Of a DNA stretch of 19,078 nucleotides, positions 12,537 to 19,078 are shown piece by piece. The notes under the pieces are model-generated. The model was not told the origin of the DNA. It was given only the letters and a program-made list of their open reading frames with translations, and searched no databases. Source of the DNA: an uncultured Azospirillum sp. (GTDB taxonomy: Bacteria; Pseudomonadota; Alphaproteobacteria; RF32; CAG-239). The position numbers and the translations under genes are program-made. Position 1 is the first letter of the stretch. Every line of letters begins with the position of its first letter. Location of the stretch: positions 1-19,078 of the forward strand of contig UQMA01000029.1 in assembly GCA_900542055.1 (NCBI GenBank), given 5' to 3'.

Positions 12537-15208
12537 TTTAACATCTCCTTTAATTTATAAAGTTCTTCCAAAGCTTCTCGCGGGCTCAAATCGTCCGGAT
12601 TGAGATTTTCCAGTTCTTCTTTCAGCGGCGATTTTTCCTCTGTTTTTTCTTCTTTTTCTTTAAGTACCGCAAACAAAGGCAAATCATCAGCCAAATTTTT
12701 TATATTTGAACTTTTTCCGCCGTTTTCTAATGAAGTCAAAACCTGCTCGGCACGTTTTATAACCATTTTGGGCAATCCAGCAAGTTTTGCAACATGAATA
12801 CCATAAGAACGATCCGCTGCTCCATCTATAACTTCATGCAAAAAGATTACTTCATCGTTAAATTCTTTAATTTTCATACAATGCAGCGACATTTTATGCA
12901 ATTTTTCCACCAATGATGTCAGTTCGTGGTAATGCGTTGCAAACAAAGCGCGGCTTTTATTAACCTCGTGCAAATGTTCGACCACAGCCCACGCAATGGA
13001 TAAACCGTCAAAAGTTGCCGTGCCGCGGCCTATTTCATCCAAAATTACTAAAGAACGCTCATCTGCCTGATTTAGAATTCCGGCTGTTTCAACCATTTCT
13101 ACCATAAACGTTGAACGTCCGCGTGCCAAATCATCAGAAGCGCCGACTCTAGAAAATAGTTTGTTCACCACCCCGATATGAGCCGAAGATGCCGGAACAT
13201 ACGCACCGGCCTGCGCCATAACCGCTATCAAAGCATTTTGGCGCAAAAAAGTCGATTTACCAGCCATATTCGGACCTGTAATCAGCCATAAATTGCTGTG
13301 TTTTCCACCCAAAACGCAACTATTTCCAACAAAACTTCCGCTGTGCTCGGCATCAAGAGAAGCCTCTACAACCGGATGGCGGCCGTCATAAATTTCAAAT
13401 TCAAGCGACTCATCCACATTCGGACGGCAATAATTTTTTTCAACAGCCAAATCGGCCAATGCTGCTCCAATATCCAGCTCAGCTATTGCCTTAGCCGTAC
13501 GTGATATGTCATCAGAAGAAGCCTTTACCAAAGTAATTAAATTGTCAAAAAGCTGCAACTCCGTAGCCAAAGCTTTATCTGAAGCTCCGCGGATTTCATT
13601 TTCGATTTCACTCAATTCAACTGTTGTAAATCGAACCGCATTCAAAACAGACTGCCGATGAATAAAATTTTTGTTTTCCAACATTTCCGTTGCAATTTTT
13701 GACGGAACTTCAACAAAATAACCAATGACATTATTATATTTTATTTTCAGAGCCGAAATTCCCGTCTCAACGGCGTATTTTTCTTGTAACTTCAAAATAA
13801 CACGATGGCTGTTTGCTTTCAAATTACGCAATTCGTCAAGAGGAGGATAATATCCTTCGGCAATAAAATCGCCATCACGGGGAAGCAACGGTAAATCATC
13901 GGATTTTAATGCCCGAAAAAGCTCATCGACCAAATTTTGATGATTTCCGAATTTATTCAAAATCAAAGCCACAGCCTCAGGCAATTCTTTAATAACATTT
14001 TGATGCAATCCGGAAATTATATTTTTCAATTTCGGCAACAAATCAAGAGCTGTCCGAACAGCCACCAAATCACGCGGACCTCCGCGCCCTAAATTCAGAC
14101 GAGAAACGGCGCGTTCTATATCAGGACAGCCTTTTAACAAAGAGCGGACATCTTGTCTGACAAATTCTTCATTTATAAAAAATTCCACCACATCAAGGCG
14201 TTGATTTATTTCATTTACATCCAACAAAGGACTGGATATGCGAGAAGCTAACATTCTGGCTCCGACACCCGTAACCGTGCGATCCATAACTCCCAGCAAT
14301 GAGCCGTTGCGGATTGAAGAAGCGGATTCTGTCAGTTCGAGACTTCGCCTTGTCGCACCGTCAATTTCCATCACTTGCTGTTCATAAACTTTCACCGGTT
14401 TTTCTATTCTTGGAATTTGACCTTTCTGCGTAGTTGTAACATAATCAATCAATACGCCTGCCGCTGTAATTTCGGCACGTGAAAAATTGCCGAACACTTC
14501 CAGTGTTTGTACTTTAAACAAATCTAAAAGATTATGTCTGGCATTTTCGCTGTTAAAACGCGCTTGCGGCAAAACAGACATTTGCGGACGATATTCGCCG
14601 AACAATTCAAAAAGCTGCGGATTCTGCATATAACTGTCCGCAACCAAAATTTCAACCGGATTAAGTCTTGACAATAAACCGCTCAGCTGTGTTTTTTCAT
14701 CTTTTCCGGATAACAATATGTTTTCGGTAAAAAAATCTCCGGTTGACAAATCGAGCCAGGCAGCTCCCAATGTTTCGCCTATTTTAGATAACGCCAGCAA
14801 AAAATTATTTTTTCGCGTATCCAATAAATTATCTTCAGTTAATGTTCCTGCCGTAACAAGACGGATAACATCGCGTTTGACCACTGATTTATAGCCGCGT
14901 TTTTTAGCCTCTGCCGGATCTTCCATCTGCTCGCAAATAGCAACTTTATACCCTTGTTTTATCAGCCTTGACAAATAATTTTCATACGCATGAAAAGGAA
15001 CACCGCACATCGGTATGTCTTCTCCGTTATATTGTCCGCGTTTGGTTAACGTGATGTCCAATGCTTTTGAAGCCTTTACCGCATCTTCAAAAAACATTTC
15101 ATAAAAATCCCCCATACGATAAAACAACAAATATTCAGGGTACGCTTTTCGGGTTTCAAAATATTGTTCCAACATCGGCGTCATGCCGGTTTTATTTTCC
15201 TTAGCCAT
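12530..15208 (-). CDS. mutS: DNA mismatch repair protein MutS
   Basis: An 892-residue MutS, full length. The mismatch-binding domain starts MTPMLEQYFETRKAYP and contains FYRMGDFYEMF, whose Phe-x-Glu motif stacks on the mispaired base. The connector, lever and clamp domains follow. The ATPase has Walker A GPNMAGKSTFLRQNA (about residue 645), the SRVGASDDLARGRSTFMVEM segment, Walker B with LDEIGRGTATFDG (about 720), and FATHYHELTSL. The C-terminal tail is acidic and ends in a helix suited to dimerisation. It recognises base mismatches and recruits MutL. The start at 15208 has a poor ribosome-binding site but fits the family's N-terminus. It is divergent from the sensor kinase gene across 86 bases and leads into the cyclophilin gene. 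Confidence 0.98.
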   Translation of the reverse strand: MAKENKTGMTPMLEQYFETRKAYPEYLLFYRMGDFYEMFFEDAVKASKALDITLTKRGQYNGEDIPMCGVPFHAYENYLSRLIKQGYKVAICEQMEDPAEAKKRGYKSVVKRDVIRLVTAGTLTEDNLLDTRKNNFLLALSKIGETLGAAWLDLSTGDFFTENILLSGKDEKTQLSGLLSRLNPVEILVADSYMQNPQLFELFGEYRPQMSVLPQARFNSENARHNLLDLFKVQTLEVFGNFSRAEITAAGVLIDYVTTTQKGQIPRIEKPVKVYEQQVMEIDGATRRSLELTESASSIRNGSLLGVMDRTVTGVGARMLASRISSPLLDVNEINQRLDVVEFFINEEFVRQDVRSLLKGCPDIERAVSRLNLGRGGPRDLVAVRTALDLLPKLKNIISGLHQNVIKELPEAVALILNKFGNHQNLVDELFRALKSDDLPLLPRDGDFIAEGYYPPLDELRNLKANSHRVILKLQEKYAVETGISALKIKYNNVIGYFVEVPSKIATEMLENKNFIHRQSVLNAVRFTTVELSEIENEIRGASDKALATELQLFDNLITLVKASSDDISRTAKAIAELDIGAALADLAVEKNYCRPNVDESLEFEIYDGRHPVVEASLDAEHSGSFVGNSCVLGGKHSNLWLITGPNMAGKSTFLRQNALIAVMAQAGAYVPASSAHIGVVNKLFSRVGASDDLARGRSTFMVEMVETAGILNQADERSLVILDEIGRGTATFDGLSIAWAVVEHLHEVNKSRALFATHYHELTSLVEKLHKMSLHCMKIKEFNDEVIFLHEVIDGAADRSYGIHVAKLAGLPKMVIKRAEQVLTSLENGGKSSNIKNLADDLPLFAVLKEKEEKTEEKSPLKEELENLNPDDLSPREALEELYKLKEMLKC

Positions 15209-15294
15209 TGTTTTTGTCTTGTCATTATTTATTAAATTTAAACCTATTATAACTTACTATTAAATGCAGTCCATGAATTTAAGGAATTTATACC

Positions 15295-16758
15295 ATGTTT
15301 AAGCGCCGCAATAAATTTTTTGAAATAGAAAAAGATTCTGGTTTTGCCACACGTATTCTGGTTTTATCAATTCCGTCATCATTGGTTTTTATGATGTTGG
15401 TCACACTGAGATTATTGCCGGCAAGTATTGCAATTATGGCCTATTCAGCAATTATCGTTTTTAATATTGTATGGTTATTTCCGATTACCTTTGAGCTGCA
15501 GCAATTAAAAAAATACATTTTCAAGCTTTCTCAGGAAAATTCCTCTGGCGTGACCGACCTGCAAATTACAGAAAACGAAACAAAAGACATTGTCAATGCT
15601 ATTAATGAAATGCACCGTTTTTGGACAAACAAGGCCGAGACTCTCGAGGCCCAGACAATTTCCGACACCGCTGTGTTGGACACATTGCCCGATCCTTTGT
15701 TAATGATTGACCGCAGCGGCAATATATTGGGCGCCAACGGTTCAGCACACAAACTACTAGGAGAAAATATAACCGAAAAAAAAGTAGAAGAGATTTTTAA
15801 CTCTCATAATTTTGTTAACGCCGTAGCCAAAGTGCTCAGGCAAGAAAGCGATGCCGAAAATTTAATTTTTTACGTCACAAAAGAAAACACAGCCGAACAA
15901 AAAAAATTATATGCACATATAAAGCGGCTGCCTTGGATTTCAAAAGGCAGAGCCGTTGCCGTTATTTCAATATATGATTTTACAAAAGCTATGAAAATCG
16001 AAAAAATGCAATCTGACTTTGTTGCAAATGCCAGTCATGAATTGCGAACGCCTTTATCCATAATTTCAGGATTTATCGAAACTTTGCAAACCACCGCAAA
16101 AGATGATAAAGACGCCCAAAAGGCATTTTTGAAAATTATGAGCGAACAAGCAAATTACATGTCGGTCTTGATTGAAAATCTTTTGTCTTTATCGCGAATC
16201 GAACTCAATCAGGATCAACCTCCTCAAGATACTGTCGATGTCAGCCCTATTATCGATGATGCAGTAAAAGCTTTGACACTCAAAGCCAAAGAAAAAAATA
16301 TGGTTTTCGAAACTGAAATTTCAGATAATGTTTCTCCCGTAATTGCCGACTATGCACAAATCCGTCAGCTATTGCAAAATTTATGCGACAACGCCATAAA
16401 ATACGGAGATCAAAATTCAAAAATAAAAATCTCAGCTGAAATCTGCTCTCGGATTCCGCCGTCAAAATCTTATCAAGTTGCTTCCGGACCTGCTGTGGCA
16501 ATAGCCGTAAACAATCAAGGGCTTCCCATCAGCAATGATGAAATCGGACGTCTAACCGAACGTTTTTACAGAATGCAGGCACATAAAGATAAAAACATTA
16601 AAGGCACCGGACTTGGACTGTCTATTGCCAAACATATTCTAATCCGCCATCACGGAAATCTGCGTATTTCTTCTTCAGCTCAACAAGGAACAACTTTTAC
16701 AATTTATCTGCCAATACACCAGACTCAGGATTCTCCGTCTACTTCCGGCGAAGGATAG
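15295..16758 (+). CDS. PhoR-like sensor histidine kinase
   Basis: A 487-residue membrane histidine kinase. Two membrane segments (about 20-38 and 43-66) with almost no periplasmic loop resemble PhoR. A PAS domain follows (about 120-165, with DPLLMIDRSGNILGANGSA). The dimerisation domain has the phosphorylated His248 in ANASHELRTPLSIISGF. The ATP-binding domain has the N-box around Asn366 (LCDNAIKYG) and GTGLGLSIAKH (437-447). AAGGA lies nine bases before the ATG. It probably senses phosphate status or an intracellular signal and phosphorylates a PhoB-type regulator, but no regulator gene is adjacent, so it is an orphan in this window. Its last 34 bases overlap the end of the convergent rnj gene. 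Confidence 0.93.
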   Translation: MFKRRNKFFEIEKDSGFATRILVLSIPSSLVFMMLVTLRLLPASIAIMAYSAIIVFNIVWLFPITFELQQLKKYIFKLSQENSSGVTDLQITENETKDIVNAINEMHRFWTNKAETLEAQTISDTAVLDTLPDPLLMIDRSGNILGANGSAHKLLGENITEKKVEEIFNSHNFVNAVAKVLRQESDAENLIFYVTKENTAEQKKLYAHIKRLPWISKGRAVAVISIYDFTKAMKIEKMQSDFVANASHELRTPLSIISGFIETLQTTAKDDKDAQKAFLKIMSEQANYMSVLIENLLSLSRIELNQDQPPQDTVDVSPIIDDAVKALTLKAKEKNMVFETEISDNVSPVIADYAQIRQLLQNLCDNAIKYGDQNSKIKISAEICSRIPPSKSYQVASGPAVAIAVNNQGLPISNDEIGRLTERFYRMQAHKDKNIKGTGLGLSIAKHILIRHHGNLRISSSAQQGTTFTIYLPIHQTQDSPSTSGEG

Positions 16759-18467
16759 ATAATAACCGGTTGATTGGGATCAATATCATTGCTCTGATCG
16801 ACCTGTTCCAACGGCAATTTGTAAAAATGCACAAAAGTAACAGGTTTCATATCAGTTGCTTTTTCAATACGTCGCCGAATCTGAGTGCGAATATAATCAA
16901 GAATTGCCGTTTCTTTATATTTTAGATTTTCAACCGCTTTCGGCAAAAGTTCTGATACTTCGGCAACTATTCTGTCACGCAGCTCTCCAAAAGCATCCGG
17001 TTCCAAAATATCTTTTGACGATACGCGCAAAGCAATCAAATCCCATTTTTCACCAAAAATTACGCTGATAAAGACACTGCCGTTATAAGCTATCTGTTTG
17101 CGCCGTTTTACCACTTCTGAATTGAGCGACACGATTTCATTGCGATCTACAGCCAAAATATCTGTAGGAACATCCGGTGCCGCAACAACTTTGTCTTTTG
17201 TAACCAAAATCGAGCCGCCGTTTACAACGCTGACAACCTCCTCTATTCCACAAGTGTCTGCAAAATATTTATGTTCGCGGATAAACTTTTTTTCACCATG
17301 CACCGGCAATACAATACGTGGCCGCAACATTTGGTACATCTGTTTTATTTCTTCTTTGCTGCAGTGACCGGAAGTATGGACCAAAGCATCTTTATCCGTA
17401 ATAACATTAACGCCGGCTGCAATCAGTTTTTCTTGCATATCATTTATTTTTTCTTCATTCCCCGGAATAATCTTAGAAGAAAAAATAACACTGTCCCCTT
17501 TGCCTAATTTGACATAAGGACTTTGTCCGTTAACTATTGATGTCAGTGCACTGCGATAATTGGCTTGCGATCCCGTACAGATATACAAAGCATTGTCCGA
17601 TGGAATATCTGCAGCGTCTTTTATATCAAAACATTTCGGAAGTTCTTGAAAATATCCCAGCTCTTTGGCTATTTTTACATTATACAGTAAACTCCTGCCC
17701 AACAGAACCGGCGTGCGTCCGGCCGCTTCGGCTGCCATAATCAAACTTTCAAGCCTTGTCACATTGGAAGCAAAACAGGTTGCAACTACTGTGTTAGGCA
17801 AAGTGGGAATAAGTTTCATTAAACATTCTCTGACTTCAAATTCCCCCGGCTGACGGTTATCAACCAAAATATTTGTCGAATCGCAAACCAGCATATCAAC
17901 GCCGGAATCGCCGAGTTCTTTAAGTCTTGTGTAATCTGTATGCAAATTGCTTATCTGTCCGTTGTCAAAACGCCAATCTGTAGCGTGGACAACCGTTCCT
18001 TTTGATGTCCGAATAGCTAAAGCCGACGTTTCAGGCACAGAATGTACAACCGAAACAAACTCAACTTCAAAATTAGGAATTTTTACCACCGGATTGTTAT
18101 TTATGGATATCATTTCAACCTGTTGGTCCAAATGATATTCTTTGAGGCGGTTGCGCATTAATCCTATTGTAAAATCAGCAGCATAAATCGGACATTTTAT
18201 CAAAGGCCAAACATGCGCTATTGCACCGAAATGGTCTTCATGCGCATGAGTAATGAAAATTCCTTCAAAATCATCGGCATAATTAGCAAAAAAAGAAGCA
18301 TCGGCAAAACACAAATCCATCCCCGGATAATTATCATTTAAGAAACCATAACCGGCATCGACCATAATAAATTTTCCGTTGCAGGCGTAAACATACATAT
18401 TCATACCGATTTCATCAGCACCGCCCAACGCTACAAAATATAATCCATCTTTATCAAAATTGCTCAT
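16725..18467 (-). CDS. rnj: ribonuclease J
   Basis: A 580-residue metallo-beta-lactamase/beta-CASP ribonuclease. The metal site is HAHEDH (74-79), with later conserved parts CDSTN, STLPNT-like PTLPNTVVATCFASN, VHTSGHCSKEE, and LPVHGEKKF. RNase J has 5'-3' exonuclease and endonuclease activity and takes part in rRNA maturation and mRNA decay; many Alphaproteobacteria have it alongside RNase E. The C-terminal domain (about 450-580) is that of the dimerising family members. The ATG is two bases after the birA stop, and GAAGGG in the birA end serves as ribosome-binding site. The birA-rnj order is familiar from Alphaproteobacteria, downstream of the nuo cluster. Confidence 0.96.
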   Translation of the reverse strand: MSNFDKDGLYFVALGGADEIGMNMYVYACNGKFIMVDAGYGFLNDNYPGMDLCFADASFFANYADDFEGIFITHAHEDHFGAIAHVWPLIKCPIYAADFTIGLMRNRLKEYHLDQQVEMISINNNPVVKIPNFEVEFVSVVHSVPETSALAIRTSKGTVVHATDWRFDNGQISNLHTDYTRLKELGDSGVDMLVCDSTNILVDNRQPGEFEVRECLMKLIPTLPNTVVATCFASNVTRLESLIMAAEAAGRTPVLLGRSLLYNVKIAKELGYFQELPKCFDIKDAADIPSDNALYICTGSQANYRSALTSIVNGQSPYVKLGKGDSVIFSSKIIPGNEEKINDMQEKLIAAGVNVITDKDALVHTSGHCSKEEIKQMYQMLRPRIVLPVHGEKKFIREHKYFADTCGIEEVVSVVNGGSILVTKDKVVAAPDVPTDILAVDRNEIVSLNSEVVKRRKQIAYNGSVFISVIFGEKWDLIALRVSSKDILEPDAFGELRDRIVAEVSELLPKAVENLKYKETAILDYIRTQIRRRIEKATDMKPVTFVHFYKLPLEQVDQSNDIDPNQPVIIYPSPEVDGES

Positions 18468-18469
18468 TT

Positions 18470-19078
18470 CTACCCTTCTTTCTCACTGCTTTCATCAAAA
18501 AACACATCACCGGCGCCAATCGTTTTCAGTCCGCCGTTATCACATCGTAACAAAAGAAATCCCTGATTATCCAGCCCGCAAAAAATACCTTTTTCTTCTT
18601 TTTTAGGCATTTTCACTCTTATTTGCTCTCCTATTCCTTTGGCATTTTTTTGCCACAAAAGGGACAATTCCGCCATTCCGTTTTTATAAAAAAATGCACA
18701 CACCTCATCAAATTTATTCAAATATACCGACAAAAATTCTGTTCGGGTGCAATTTATGCCTTCATCTTTCAAACTTGTCACCGGATATAAAATATTTTCT
18801 CCCTCAGGCGCAACAGCGATATTAACTCCGATACCTGCGACAATTGCTCCGTTTTTACCTGTTTCCAAAAGAATTCCCGAAATTTTTTTGCCTTTTACCA
18901 ACACATCGTTCGGCCACTTAAGACAAGCCTCAATTCCGTTTGAAAATTTTTTTATAGTTTCAAGCAGAGATAATCCCAATATCAAAACCAAAGCCCCTGC
19001 TTCTCTCAAATTCCATTTTAGCAGCAGAGACATATAAAGATTATCCTTACCGGCAATCCATCGGCGGCCGCACCGGCC
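18470..19078 (-). CDS. birA: biotin-[acetyl-CoA-carboxylase] ligase, 5' end beyond window edge
   Basis: The frame is open to the right edge, giving 202 codons of a gene that starts outside the window. An internal ATG at 19033 is not the start, because the 15 codons before it (RCGRRWIAGKDNLYMSLLL) are the conserved GRRxW...NLYMSLLL block of biotin protein ligases. Downstream are KWPNDVLVKGKKISGILLET, which holds the catalytic lysine region, and VAGIGVNI. A C-terminal SH3-like domain includes FCGLDNQGFLLL. The enzyme makes biotinyl-AMP and attaches biotin to carboxylase carrier proteins. No DNA-binding domain can be judged as the N-terminus is missing. It overlaps no gene and is followed two bases later by rnj. 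Confidence 0.95.
   Translation of the reverse strand, partial: GRCGRRWIAGKDNLYMSLLLKWNLREAGALVLILGLSLLETIKKFSNGIEACLKWPNDVLVKGKKISGILLETGKNGAIVAGIGVNIAVAPEGENILYPVTSLKDEGINCTRTEFLSVYLNKFDEVCAFFYKNGMAELSLLWQKNAKGIGEQIRVKMPKKEEKGIFCGLDNQGFLLLRCDNGGLKTIGAGDVFFDESSEKEG

Noticed and set aside
18470..19033. A complete short biotin ligase starting at 19033
   Set aside because: The conserved biotin-binding block continues upstream in frame to the window edge, so the gene is truncated by the window, not short.
1..19078. CRISPR arrays, insertion sequences or rRNA genes
   Set aside because: No regularly spaced repeats, transposase frames or rRNA-like stretches were seen on either strand.

Overview
The window looks like part of an AT-rich alphaproteobacterial chromosome. 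The right half (about 10.9-19.1 kb) carries core genes: rplM-rpsI, mutS followed by a periplasmic cyclophilin, a PhoR-like sensor kinase, and RNase J directly downstream of birA. The RNase J-birA neighbourhood is one I associate with Alphaproteobacteria. The low GC and small intergenic gaps suggest a host-associated or gut lineage, but nothing finer than class can be supported from the sequence alone.

The left half (about 1-8.3 kb) is an accessory, defence-type island. A minus-strand operon starts with the type I modification subunit hsdM. It continues into a RhuM-Fic fusion, a small membrane-anchored protein and a second small membrane protein cut by the window edge. Divergent from hsdM lies a tyrosine recombinase, and touching its stop codon is a start-less hsdS piece: a conserved-region helix, one target-recognition domain and the C-terminal conserved region. 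This is the arrangement of recombinase-shuffled, phase-variable type I restriction-modification loci. The expressed hsdS and hsdR would lie left of the window. Further right are a frameshifted small gene, a small secreted repeat protein, and an AbiEi-type antitoxin gene broken by one stop codon with no toxin beside it. Then comes a compact two-gene unit: an OLD/AAA-type ATPase translationally coupled to a small protein with four N-terminal cysteines and a PD-(D/E)xK-like core. That pair is the best candidate for an undescribed defence system.

Between the island and the core genes (about 8.3-10.9 kb) is a 545-bp gene-free stretch with two hairpins. It is followed by an overlapping pair: a signal-less lysozyme-like protein and, downstream, a secreted protein with 12 cysteines. 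The pair looks like an exported muramidase plus a periplasmic partner. A perfect 30-bp palindrome sits just upstream of the muramidase gene, next to a decayed reading frame.

In the core region rplM-rpsI form a two-gene operon with a clear promoter and terminator. mutS and ppi overlap and share a terminator. The sensor kinase is transcribed away from mutS and collides tail-to-tail with rnj. birA and rnj are separated by only two bases.
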